Positions 17,862 to 26,326 of a stretch of 64,000 nt of DNA are shown here, piece by piece. The DNA is from Methanosphaera sp. ISO3-F5 (GTDB lineage: Archaea; Methanobacteriota; Methanobacteria; Methanobacteriales; Methanobacteriaceae). Every line of letters begins with the position of its first letter. Position 1 is the stretch's first letter. A program made the translations under genes and the position numbers. The notes under the pieces were generated by a model. That model searched no databases and was not told where the DNA came from. It saw nothing but the letters and a program-made list of their open reading frames with translations. The stretch lies in NCBI RefSeq assembly GCF_034480035.2, contig NZ_CP118753.2:248001-312000 (forward strand). Direction: 5' to 3'.

Positions 17862-19202
17862 TTATAATAAACCTTCTGAACGTATTAAATCCATAAATGT
17901 TTTTACATCATCATTTGTTGTTTCTGTTTGTTCGGTTTTTGTTTCTTTTGGTGTTTGTTTTTGTTCTTGTTTTGGTGTTTCTTGTGGTTGTGTTTCTGTT
18001 TGTATTAGTCCTTGTTCTCTTAGTGTTTGTGTGAATGATTTTCCGTCATTTGTAATTTTTGTTTGTTCGGTTTTTGTTTCTTTTGGTGTTTGTTTTTGTT
18101 CTTGTTTTGGTGTTTCTTGTGGTTGTGTTTCTGTTTGTATTAGTCCTTGTTCTCTTAGTGTTTGTGTGAATGATTTTCCGTCACTTGTTGTTTCTGTTTG
18201 TTCGGTTTTTGTTTCTTTTGGTGTTTGTTTTTGTTCTTGTTTTGGTGTTTCTTGTGGTTGTGTTTCTGTTTGTATTAGTCCTTGTTCTCTTAGTGTTTGT
18301 GTGAATGATTTTCCGTCACTTGTTGTTTCTGTTTGTTCGGTTTTTGTTTCAACTTTTTCTTTTGTTTCTTTTACTGCTTGTTCTACTTTTGGTTTTGTTT
18401 CTTCAATTTTTTCGGATATTTTTTGAGCTTGTATTAGTCCTTGTTCTCTTAGTGTTTGTGTGAATGATTTTCCGTCACTTGTAGTTTTTGTTTCTTCTAT
18501 TTTGGTTCCGATTTTTTCTTTTGTTTCTTTTACTGCTTGTTCTACTTTTGGTTTTGTTTCTTCAATTTTTTCGGATATTTTTTGAGCTTGTATTAGTCCT
18601 TGTTCTCTTAGTGTTTGTGTGAATGACTTTTCATTACTATTTTCTTCTATTTTAGCTTCTACTTTTTCTTTTACCTGAGAAACAACCTCTTTTGCATCTT
18701 CTTTAATTTTTTCAGTAATGTTCACTTTTTCTTCTTCAGGTTCTGGTTTTTCCACGACTTCTTCCACGGTTTTATTATCTTCTTGAGGTGCAGCACGTGT
18801 TTCTATTTTTTGTTCTTGTTTTTCGATTTCTTTTTCAACTTTTTCTTTTAGTTCAGCTTCTTTTTCTGCTTCTTCTTTTGCTTTTGCTTGAGCTGCAGCT
18901 GCTGCTTTTGCTTCCTCTTTTTTTCTTTTTTCTTCATTTTTTCTGATAATAATTTCTGAAATTCCTGGTGCTACACGTCTTTTAAGTTGCATTTTTGCTT
19001 TTTGAACAAGGTATGATGTTTTAGTTTTATATGCATTTTTTTCATTTTCAATAATTTCAATTTTTATCTCTTTATCTTGAGATTTTGGTTTTACCTGTGC
19101 TTTATGTAAGTTTTGCACTGATCTTGGATTTTTTCCAGAAATATTGTGTGGTTTTTGATTTTCTGGGTTTGCATCCCTAAAATTAGCTTTATTTTCACTC
19201 AT
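17862..19202 (-). CDS. Tandem-repeat, Glu/Lys-rich coiled-coil-like protein of unknown function
   Basis: I do not recognise this 446-residue protein. It has no signal peptide and no membrane segment, so it is likely cytoplasmic. Residues about 1-70 are polar. About 70-190 are Ala/Glu/Lys-rich and should form a coiled coil. The rest has five near-identical modules [16 protein letters not shown] separated by two kinds of linker: a charged one ([18 protein letters not shown]) after modules 1-2 and a Gln/Thr/Pro-rich one ([18 protein letters not shown]) after modules 3-5. A sixth, degenerate module ([14 protein letters not shown]) forms the very C-terminus. GGGAT lies before the ATG. The repeats could be multivalent docking helices for one partner; this is inference. 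The aconitase X subunit follows after 16 bp. Confidence 0.82.
   Translation of the reverse strand: MSENKANFRDANPENQKPHNISGKNPRSVQNLHKAQVKPKSQDKEIKIEIIENEKNAYKTKTSYLVQKAKMQLKRRVAPGISEIIIRKNEEKRKKEEAKAAAAAQAKAKEEAEKEAELKEKVEKEIEKQEQKIETRAAPQEDNKTVEEVVEKPEPEEEKVNITEKIKEDAKEVVSQVKEKVEAKIEENSNEKSFTQTLREQGLIQAQKISEKIEETKPKVEQAVKETKEKIGTKIEETKTTSDGKSFTQTLREQGLIQAQKISEKIEETKPKVEQAVKETKEKVETKTEQTETTSDGKSFTQTLREQGLIQTETQPQETPKQEQKQTPKETKTEQTETTSDGKSFTQTLREQGLIQTETQPQETPKQEQKQTPKETKTEQTKITNDGKSFTQTLREQGLIQTETQPQETPKQEQKQTPKETKTEQTETTNDDVKTFMDLIRSEGLL
17916..18640 (-). repeat. In-frame tandem repeats, 135 bp (3 units) and 159 bp (2 units)
   Basis: The same CTTGTTCTCT string (plus strand) recurs at 18011, 18146, 18281, 18440 and 18599, giving periods of 135, 135, 159 and 159 bp. 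TTCGG recurs at 17931, 18066, 18201 and 18336, each 135 bp apart. Both periods are multiples of three, so unit gain or loss keeps the frame. The units are almost identical in DNA, suggesting recent or ongoing expansion. Confidence 0.9.
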
Positions 19203-19508
19203 TTTTATCCCATTCCATATTTTTTCAATATAACTCTTGTACTAATCCTAAAATATAAATAATTCAGTGTTTTTCAGTTTTTTCTTATAAAAATTCCATC
19301 TTTTTTTATAATTAAACACTTTATACTTAATTTATTATATGTTATCATGGTTAATTAATTTTCTTATAATTTTTTTCCATGAGAAGTAAAGTATCATTTA
19401 TTAAAGATATTGTTCATTATTAATAATTATGATTTAATTTCTTTAATAATCTTTCTAAATTGGGATGTGTTATAGTAAATTTTTAAAAAAATAGTTTGTT
19501 TGAAGGTG
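19203..19508. other. AT-rich intergenic region
   Basis: This 306-bp stretch lies upstream of the repeat-protein gene and downstream of the Sec61 beta gene, both on the minus strand. It should hold the repeat-gene promoter. I see no ORF or RNA structure in it. Confidence 0.4.
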
Positions 19509-19679
19509 TTAATAACCTACATATGTTGTAAATCTTAATGCGATACAAATTAATGCAATGATTACTGCTCCAATAATTACTTGGTTAGGAGAGAGTTTTA
19601 TTCCTGAAGTTTCATCATCGAAGTATCTGACTATACCTGCCCCACTTGCAGGTAATGTTTTTTTATTTTTTCGTGCCAT
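19509..19679 (-). CDS. Preprotein translocase Sec61 beta subunit
   Basis: A 56-residue protein reads MARKNKKTLPASGAGIVRYF, then DDETSGIKLSPNQVI and a single C-terminal membrane helix (about residues 34-50). This is the archaeal Sec61 beta (SecG-type) tail-anchored subunit of the SecYEbeta channel. The conserved LPASGAGIVRYF and Lys-x-x-Pro motifs are exact for the family, and so is the length. A full AGGAGGT site lies 7 nt before the ATG. The gene is easily missed because it is short. Confidence 0.93.
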   Translation of the reverse strand: MARKNKKTLPASGAGIVRYFDDETSGIKLSPNQVIIGAVIIALICIALRFTTYVGY

Positions 19680-19760
19680 TTGTTTACCTCCTATTGTCTT
19701 TGCTTACCTCTGTGAATATTTATAGTATATTATATCTTTTATTATATTATTAATTTTGTG

Positions 19761-21041
19761 TTATTTTTTCTCATATTCTTTAACCATTTTTATTGCACAA
19801 AAGTCTCCACACATACTACACATTTCATCGTCACTTGTTTTTGCACTTTCGTAATATTCACGGGCGGTTTCTCCATCAATGGCTAATTCAAACTGTTTAT
19901 TCCAATCAAAGTTTTCTCGTGCTATGGCCATTTCTTTTTCTTTTCTCATAGTGCTTGGAATTTCTTTAGCAACATCTGCTACTTCTGCAGCTATTTTTGA
20001 TGCTATTACTCCTTGTTTTACATGTTCTACTGTAGGTATACAAAGATGTTCTGCGGGAGTTACATAACATAAAAAGTCTGCTCCACTTGATCCTGCAATA
20101 CTTCCTCCTATGGCAGCAGTTATATGGTCGTAACCTGGGGCTATATCTGTAACTAGGGGTCCTAGAACGTAGAATGGTGCATTATCACATATTGTTTTTT
20201 GTATTTGCATGTTGGCTTTTATTTGTTTGATAGGTACATGGCCTGGGCCTTCTACCATTACTTGTACGTCATTTTCTTTTGAGCGTTTCACTAATTTTCC
20301 TAGTGTGGTTAATTCTCTTATTTGTGCTATGTCTGTTGCATCATGGATACATCCTGGTCTTAATCCATCTCCTAGGGATAGTGTAACATCATATTCTTTA
20401 CATATCTCTAACAGGTAATCGAAATTTTTGTATAATGGATTTTCTTTTTCGTTGTGCATTATCCAAGCAGCGGTTAATGCTCCTCCTCTACTTACTATTC
20501 CCATCAGTCTTTTTGAATCTTTTACAGATTCTATTGAATCTTTATTAATTCCACAGTGTACTGTTATAAAATCTACGCCTTCTTTTGCTTGGTTGGTGAT
20601 GGTATTAAAGATTGTGTCTTCATCCATTTCAACTATTGCTTTTCCGATATTGGTTGTATCGGCTCCTGCTTCGTAAATTGGGACTGTTCCTAATGGTATG
20701 TTTGTATGTTCTCTTATTGTTTTTCTTATTTCATGTAATTTAGGGCCGGTACTTAAATCCATTACAGCATCTGCACCATATTTTATCAATACTTCTAATT
20801 TTTCAAGTTCTATTTCTATATCTTCCATTTCTGTTGAGGAACCTATGTTAGCATTTATTTTTGTACGTAAATTTTTTCCTATACCTGTTGGTATGGTGTT
20901 GTTTCTATTGTTTTTTGGAATTACTATTTGTCCTTTAGCAATAAGTTTTCGTAATTTTTCTTCACTTATTTCTTCTTGTTTAGCTACATATTTCATTTCA
21001 GGAGTTATATTTCCCTTTTTTGCTTCTTCTAGTTGTGTCAT
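19761..21041 (-). CDS. thiC: Phosphomethylpyrimidine synthase ThiC, copy 1
   Basis: The 426-residue radical-SAM enzyme turns aminoimidazole ribotide into the thiamine pyrimidine. Core motifs are GKNLRTKINANIGSS, the GTVPIYEAG and HCGINKDSI regions, SRGGALTAAWM-like substrate loop, and PGYDHITAAIGG. The C-terminal cluster site reads CSMCGDFC, a C-x2-C-x3-C spacing. GGGG lies 7 nt before the ATG. A second copy lies at 38851-40152. The two differ clearly along their length, so this is an old duplication. One copy may have a different job, but the sequence does not say which. Confidence 0.92.
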   Translation of the reverse strand: MTQLEEAKKGNITPEMKYVAKQEEISEEKLRKLIAKGQIVIPKNNRNNTIPTGIGKNLRTKINANIGSSTEMEDIEIELEKLEVLIKYGADAVMDLSTGPKLHEIRKTIREHTNIPLGTVPIYEAGADTTNIGKAIVEMDEDTIFNTITNQAKEGVDFITVHCGINKDSIESVKDSKRLMGIVSRGGALTAAWIMHNEKENPLYKNFDYLLEICKEYDVTLSLGDGLRPGCIHDATDIAQIRELTTLGKLVKRSKENDVQVMVEGPGHVPIKQIKANMQIQKTICDNAPFYVLGPLVTDIAPGYDHITAAIGGSIAGSSGADFLCYVTPAEHLCIPTVEHVKQGVIASKIAAEVADVAKEIPSTMRKEKEMAIARENFDWNKQFELAIDGETAREYYESAKTSDDEMCSMCGDFCAIKMVKEYEKK

Positions 21042-21155
21042 TTAGAAACCCCTATTGATATGTTTTTTTTTTATTTTTATTTTCTTTATTTTTCATATCT
21101 ATTGTTTTTTCTTTTTGTTTATTTTCTTATTTATTTTATTCTTTTATCATTTTTT

Positions 21156-21174
21156 ACCGTAAAGTATATATATT
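21156..21174 (+). promoter_or_regulatory. tRNA-Met promoter (BRE and TATA box)
   Basis: ACCGTAAAGTATATATATT lies about 30-48 nt before the tRNA. An almost identical element, ACCTTAAAGTATATATACT, occurs upstream of the tRNA array at about 62858. The purine-rich BRE and the TATATATA core fit an archaeal promoter with a start site near 21193. Confidence 0.65.
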
Positions 21175-21203
21175 ATATTACACATAAATTGTTATGTGCC
21201 ACT

Positions 21204-21369
<166 letters not shown>

Positions 21370-21394
21370 TTTTTACTGTTTTTTTTATATTTTT

Positions 21395-23468
21395 GAGAGT
21401 GTGCAACAATTATTGTGTTTTAGGATAATTGTTATGGGCACTTATATTCAATTTTAATTTTATATTCTATTTTTTAATTTAGATTTATTGTCTTTTTATT
21501 GTTTGTTAGTTCTTTTTGTTCTATGTTATGTATTTTTACTATGTTTTGTGCTGTGGCCATGAGTGTTTGTTGCATTTTTGCGTTGTTTACTCCTAGTAGG
21601 TGGTATTGTCTGTATTTTAGTGTGTATTTGTTGTATGCGAATCGTGGTTCGACCATTGGCATTCTCTTCTTGTATTGTGCTTGTCCGTTTGGTGTTTCGA
21701 ATTTATAAGCCAGTAGTTCTTTGGCATCGCTTGTGTAATCGGTTATTACTTTACCTGTCATCTTGTTGGTTAAGCAGATCTTTTTGGATGGGCATTTGCT
21801 GCATTCACTGGTGTAATATATTATTCTGTCCGTGTATTTTCCAGGGTAAACTTGTTTAACGGGTAGTATTTTGTTTTCTGGACAGATGTATGCGTAGTTT
21901 TCTTCGTCTTTTATCATGTTGTGTTTTCCGTATCCGTCTTTTTTGTTATTGTTGGTTTTTCTTTGGCTGTTTCGTCTTAGACAATCTTTTTGTTTGCCTG
22001 CTTGTTCTCTATTTGGCATTAATATTGAGTATTTTCCTTCTTCGTAGATATCGTGTACTGTTTGGTTGGTGTAGTATCCGTTATCGGCTAGTATATCTAT
22101 GTTTTGCATTATTTGTTCTGATTCTTCATTTGTTAGGTTTAGGGCGTTTTGTAGGTTTGTTTGTGTCTGGTTTATCATTGGTATTAGTTGTTTTTGGTCG
22201 TTTCCATCTGTGGTTACGTCTACTGCTATTATTAGTCCGTTTTTGTTGTCTACTACTATTTGTTCGTTGTATCCGGTTTGTGTTATTCCTTCTTTGTTGG
22301 GACTTTTACGTGCTTCTGGATCTGTATAATTAACGGTATTTTTACCACTCTTTTCTAGTTCTGTTTTGCATTTTTCTAGTTTTTTTATTTGTTTGTATGC
22401 TGTTTCTGGGTGTTCTATGGCTTGTTTTAGTATTTGTTTTCCACAGAAGTTTAAATCATTTTCATCGATGAGTTCATACATTTCTTCGTCAAATTTGCTC
22501 TCATCATGCTCCATACTGTTTTTCATCGGTTTATTGCGGTAAGTATCTAATGTTTGTTGTTCTTCATCCACTTCATCTTGTGATTCTTCGTGTTTTATTT
22601 TCTTTATTGTTTTTGGTTTTTCATCTGGTTTAACTTTGATATTACGTGCTTCTCGTAGTGCTTCTTTGATTTGTTCTTTGGTATTGTTTGTATTTTGTAC
22701 TGTTTTGTTTTCTCGGTTTTCTAATGCTTTATTTTCTTCCATATCAGTAATAATGCCTTTACGGATGATATGTAAAAGTTTTAGTACATCTTCATTGGTT
22801 AAATTATTATATTTATTGGCATATGCTCGTGTTTTACTTCCATCGATACTAATGCTGTCTAAATCAATTAAATTTTTGTTATGTCCATAATTGATTGTTT
22901 CAAGAAAAATTTTTTCTATAATCTCCTTGTGTTCGCGTTTAAAAGCTGCGATAGTGCTGAAAACAGGGGTTTGAAATCCAGCCAAATACATAAACACGAT
23001 ATTCTCACGAACAATACGTTCCAACTTACGACTACTATGAATAGAATAAATAGTACCCAAAATGATGATACGAACCAACATGGCCGCATGATAAGCCTTC
23101 TGACCAGGAGTATCAACATACTGAAAATCAATCTCACTAAAATCCACACAATTCACAAGTTTTTCAATAAAAAAACAAACATGATCATCAGGAATCATAG
23201 TACGTATATCCTTAGGTAACAAAAATGTCTGACCAATAGTATCTTCTTGTAAAACCATAAATAACAAAACCATTAAATTCAATTCTCTATATAATATATT
23301 TATACAACCTTATATATAAATATACCTAAAAAACACAATTAATAAGTAAAATAAAAATTAATACGAAAAATTTATAAAAAAATAATTAAAATCAATGAAT
23401 TATAATAAAAATAGAAAGATTTAAATTATAAAAAAATTAGTTATGTCTGAGAGTTGTCGCACACCCTC
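21395..23468 (-). mobile_element. IS1182-like insertion sequence
   Basis: The element of about 2.07 kb has imperfect terminal inverted repeats: GAGAGTGTGCAACAA at 21395-21409 and its partner TTGTCGCACACCCTC at 23454-23468 (13 of 15 match). A run of five T flanks both ends and could be a target duplication, though T runs are common here. It holds a single intact transposase gene on the minus strand. It sits 82 bp after tRNA-Met and 114 bp before the ThiF-family gene, disrupting neither. Confidence 0.75.
21474..23282 (-). CDS. IS1182-like DDE transposase
   Basis: The protein has up to 602 residues and moves the surrounding insertion sequence. The N-terminal domain (DIRTMIPDDHVCFFIEKLV, about residues 25-45) is the DUF772 type. 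Catalytic-core motifs are ISIDGSKTRAYANK, ADNGYYTNQTVHDIY and the late RQYHLLGVNNAKMQQTLMATA. A four-Cys cluster (YTSECSKCPSKKICL) lies before the C-terminus. A charged insert of about 100 residues (about 190-290) separates the first motif from the core. The frame is intact, so the element may be active. Starts are possible at the TTG at 23282 or the ATGs at 23273 and 23258; the last puts translation just before QEDTIGQTF, where the family similarity begins. Confidence 0.9.
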   Translation of the reverse strand: MNLMVLLFMVLQEDTIGQTFLLPKDIRTMIPDDHVCFFIEKLVNCVDFSEIDFQYVDTPGQKAYHAAMLVRIIILGTIYSIHSSRKLERIVRENIVFMYLAGFQTPVFSTIAAFKREHKEIIEKIFLETINYGHNKNLIDLDSISIDGSKTRAYANKYNNLTNEDVLKLLHIIRKGIITDMEENKALENRENKTVQNTNNTKEQIKEALREARNIKVKPDEKPKTIKKIKHEESQDEVDEEQQTLDTYRNKPMKNSMEHDESKFDEEMYELIDENDLNFCGKQILKQAIEHPETAYKQIKKLEKCKTELEKSGKNTVNYTDPEARKSPNKEGITQTGYNEQIVVDNKNGLIIAVDVTTDGNDQKQLIPMINQTQTNLQNALNLTNEESEQIMQNIDILADNGYYTNQTVHDIYEEGKYSILMPNREQAGKQKDCLRRNSQRKTNNNKKDGYGKHNMIKDEENYAYICPENKILPVKQVYPGKYTDRIIYYTSECSKCPSKKICLTNKMTGKVITDYTSDAKELLAYKFETPNGQAQYKKRMPMVEPRFAYNKYTLKYRQYHLLGVNNAKMQQTLMATAQNIVKIHNIEQKELTNNKKTINLN

Positions 23469-23581
23469 TTTTTGTGATTGTTGCTTGTATTTTTATGTTT
23501 TTTATTACATTTTATAACAATTGTTATATAATATATCTTATAAACATATATATAATAAATCTAAACTATTGGAGATATTTC

Positions 23582-24316
23582 ATGACAAAATTGTATGAAG
23601 ACTTGATTTCAAGACAAATTGAAATTTTTACACAAGAAGAACAAGAAAAATTAAGAACAACTCCTATTGTTGTAGTAGGAACTGGTGGATTAGGTGGCAT
23701 AATAGTAGAACAATTTGTTCGTGCAGGTTTCGAAACATTAACTATCATCGATCAAGACGTGTTTGATAAAACAAATTTAAACAGACAATTAAGAAGTAAT
23801 TTAGAAACAATAGGCAAATCAAAAGTAAAAGTAACAAAAGAAGCTGCAGAAAAAATAAATCCAAATGTAAACATTACTGCTTATGATTTAACAATAAATC
23901 AACACAATATTTCAGAGATTTTCAAAGGAAATGAAATATTAGTTGATGCAGTTGATAATGTATATACAAGAGTAATGATTTCAAGAGAAGCAAAAAAACA
24001 AGGAATGACTTTTGTACACAGTGCTGTTGATAAAACATTAGGTCAATTATCAGTTTTTGAACCGAAATCTCCTACATATGAAGAAGTATTTAAATTAAAA
24101 TCATTAGGTTATGAATTAGATCAAGTTAAAGATTATTTGTTAAGTTTAAGCATTAAAAAACCGCAAGTTCTCGGAATAACTCCTGCAATTTTTGGTTCTT
24201 TAGAAGTTAATGAAACAATAAAATACATATTAGGAAAGGAAAATATTGTTTTAGCTCCTAAAGTGTTACAATGGGATATTTTTGATATTTCTTCATTTAG
24301 GATAATTGATTTTTAA
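23582..24316 (+). CDS. ThiF/MoeB/HesA-family E1-like adenylating enzyme
   Basis: The 244-residue enzyme is expected to adenylate the C-terminus of a small ubiquitin-like sulfur carrier for thiamine, molybdopterin or tRNA thiolation, or for protein conjugation. The nucleotide loop is VVGTGGLGGIIVEQFVRAGF (about residue 30), followed by IIDQDVFDKTNLNRQL with the N-x-x-R-Q motif. I see neither a zinc CxxC pair nor a rhodanese domain, so sulfur would come from elsewhere. The ATG at 23582 follows GGAGAT at 7 nt; the longer open frame from 23474 only adds a hydrophobic non-conserved stretch. The downstream flank of the insertion sequence lies 114 bp away. Confidence 0.85.
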   Translation: MTKLYEDLISRQIEIFTQEEQEKLRTTPIVVVGTGGLGGIIVEQFVRAGFETLTIIDQDVFDKTNLNRQLRSNLETIGKSKVKVTKEAAEKINPNVNITAYDLTINQHNISEIFKGNEILVDAVDNVYTRVMISREAKKQGMTFVHSAVDKTLGQLSVFEPKSPTYEEVFKLKSLGYELDQVKDYLLSLSIKKPQVLGITPAIFGSLEVNETIKYILGKENIVLAPKVLQWDIFDISSFRIIDF

Positions 24317-24349
24317 TATTACTTTTATAAAAATTTTTTTTTGATGATT

Positions 24350-24373
24350 TTACACTTAGATTTATTTGAGTGT
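24350..24373 (+). terminator. Small inverted repeat after the ThiF-family gene
   Basis: TACACT pairs with AGTGTA around a 12-nt loop, 34 nt after the stop codon and just after a T run. It may mark the 3' end of the transcript. It is short and could be chance. Confidence 0.25.
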
Positions 24374-24582
24374 AGGCGACTAGTATTAGTACTAAACTTT
24401 CTATTTAACATTTTAATCCGTTTTTAATTTTTTTTTATAAAAATTCTTTAAAATTAGACTAATAACTACACAATTTCAAAAGTATTTTTTTTAAACAATC
24501 AATTAAATGAAAAAAAATTAATACTAAGATAATTATAAAATTTATTAAAGTTTCATTAATAAAAATATTAAGGTGAATATTT

Positions 24583-25920
24583 ATGTCTGAACGAGATGAC
24601 AAAATAGACCAAATAATTAAACAGATAGATGAATATGGCTCTAAATTTTTAAGATTACAGTTTTCTGATATTCATGGTATTCCTAAAAGTATGGCGGTAT
24701 CACTTAAAAAACCAGATGATGCCGAAGATATAATTAATGATGGGTTATTATTTGATGGATCATCCGTACCCGGTTTTGTTGATATTAATGACAGTGACTT
24801 AGCATTAAAGCCAGACATTAATACTTTTTCAACATTACCATGGAGGCCTGAAGATAAAGGAACGGGCCGGTTTATTTGTGATATCTACAATACAGATGGT
24901 AGTAATTTTGAAGGTGATCCGAGGGGAGTTCTTAAAAAATCTTTGAAAAAAGCAGATGAAAGAGGATATCAATTTAATATGGGTCCTGAACCTGAATTTT
25001 TCATTATTGAACGTGATGAAAATGGAGAGTTCAAGCCTTCAGATGATGCATTTTACTTTGATGTTGAACCACTGGATAAAGGAACCGATTTGAGAAGAGA
25101 AATAGTATTAGGATTAGAAAAATTGGACTTTCATATTGAACTTAGTCATCATGAAGCTGCACCAGGACAACACGAAATCGATTTCAGATTTGCTGATGCA
25201 ATGAAAACTGCTGATGCAGTAATTACTTTCAAACAGGCTATTAAAGCTTTGGTAAGTAATTTAGGATATGATGTTACATTTATGCCTAAACCTTTCTTTG
25301 GTGTTAATGGTAGTGGTATGCATTGTAATCAGAGTTTATTTAAGGATGGAAAAAATATTTTTTATGACCCTAATACAGAAACTGGTTTGTCACAGGAAGC
25401 TCTTTATTTCATTGGTGGGTTATTAAAACATGCTAAAGCATTGTCTGCTATTTTATCTCCTACTGTTAATTCATATAAACGTTTAGTTCCGGGTTATGAA
25501 GCTCCTTGTTATATTGCATATGGACTTAGGAATAGATCTACTCTTTTAAGAATTCCGGCATCAAGAGGTCTTGGTACAAGAATAGAGTGCAGATCACCGG
25601 ATCCTTCATGTAATCCTTATTTGGCCTTTGCAGTATTGCTTGAAGCCGGATTGGATGGTATGGATAATAAAATTGATCCTGGAGAACCTACAGAATTTAA
25701 TGCATTTGAATTTACTCCGGAAGAATTGTTAGAAAAAGGTATTGATACTTTACCTACCAGTCTTTGGGAAGCTTATCATTCATTGGAAAAAGATGAAGTT
25801 GTCATTAATGCATTAGGGGATTATGTTTATAATCAGTTTTATAACATTAAACGTCAGGAATGGGATGATTATAGGGTTCAAGTATTTGATTATGAACGTG
25901 ACAGATACTTAAATGTATAA
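24583..25920 (+). CDS. glnA: Glutamine synthetase, type I
   Basis: The 445-residue enzyme joins ammonia to glutamate and is the main ammonia-assimilation step. Motifs in order: [11 protein letters not shown] (about 60), the MGPEPEFFI metal site (about 138), [13 protein letters not shown] (about 199), [12 protein letters not shown] (about 246), the ATP-site region [17 protein letters not shown] (about 300), and [18 protein letters not shown]. The adenylylation-site region of bacterial type I-beta enzymes is absent, as expected for the alpha subtype. AGGTG lies 7 nt before the ATG. The nitrogen repressor gene nrpR follows, but I could not find its GGAA-N6-TTCC operator upstream of glnA. Confidence 0.96.
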   Translation: MSERDDKIDQIIKQIDEYGSKFLRLQFSDIHGIPKSMAVSLKKPDDAEDIINDGLLFDGSSVPGFVDINDSDLALKPDINTFSTLPWRPEDKGTGRFICDIYNTDGSNFEGDPRGVLKKSLKKADERGYQFNMGPEPEFFIIERDENGEFKPSDDAFYFDVEPLDKGTDLRREIVLGLEKLDFHIELSHHEAAPGQHEIDFRFADAMKTADAVITFKQAIKALVSNLGYDVTFMPKPFFGVNGSGMHCNQSLFKDGKNIFYDPNTETGLSQEALYFIGGLLKHAKALSAILSPTVNSYKRLVPGYEAPCYIAYGLRNRSTLLRIPASRGLGTRIECRSPDPSCNPYLAFAVLLEAGLDGMDNKIDPGEPTEFNAFEFTPEELLEKGIDTLPTSLWEAYHSLEKDEVVINALGDYVYNQFYNIKRQEWDDYRVQVFDYERDRYLNV

Positions 25921-26302
25921 TTTTATTTATTTCCTTTTTTTTTTAACAATTTGTTGATATACGGAATGTTCACTTTTCACAGATGTTATCTACTGTAATA
26001 AACATTTCAAAATAAATAAAATGAATATAGTTACAAATAAAATATTAAAATATAACTTAATTATTCTAACATTTAAAAGTGAAGATTCAATAATATCTAA
26101 TCTATAATTTTTTTTACGAGTGATTGTTAGAATAAAACTTAATTAACACAAAATTATTTAATATTAATGACTCTGAGAATACTTTAAAATTTTGATTAAT
26201 AATGCAACAATTCATACTCTATCTACATATGGAACCACGAATTAAAAAAATAATTTATTATTTATTGACTAATACAATAATATTCTATTAGGATGTGATA
26301 CT
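25921..26302. other. AT-rich region between glnA and nrpR
   Basis: About 380 bp with a T run after glnA that could end transcription and no ORF. A single GGAATGTTCAC stretch at about 25960 resembles half of an NrpR site, but no full palindrome was found. I see no RNA gene. Confidence 0.35.
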
Positions 26303-26326
26303 ATCACAGTACAACAAGAAACCGAT

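Noticed and set aside
17848-18426. Plus-strand ORF with Cys/Val/Ser repeats opposite the repeat protein
   Set aside because: It is the antisense reading of the tandem repeats; it has no ribosome site and its odd composition (about half Cys, Val, Ser) is the mirror of Gln/Glu/Thr codons.
17916-18640. Possible CRISPR-like array
   Set aside because: The repeat periods (135 and 159 bp) are in frame, linkers are also conserved, and no spacer diversity or cas genes are present.
21042-21155. TPP riboswitch upstream of thiC copy 1
   Set aside because: The region is only T-rich, with no conserved TPP-box motifs on the minus strand.
21499-23219. Several plus-strand ORFs within the insertion sequence
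   Set aside because: All lie antisense to the intact transposase and show low-complexity Cys/Leu/Phe composition.
24317-24582. NrpR operator upstream of glnA
   Set aside because: No GGAA-N6-TTCC or close variant is present in the 265 bp before the gene.
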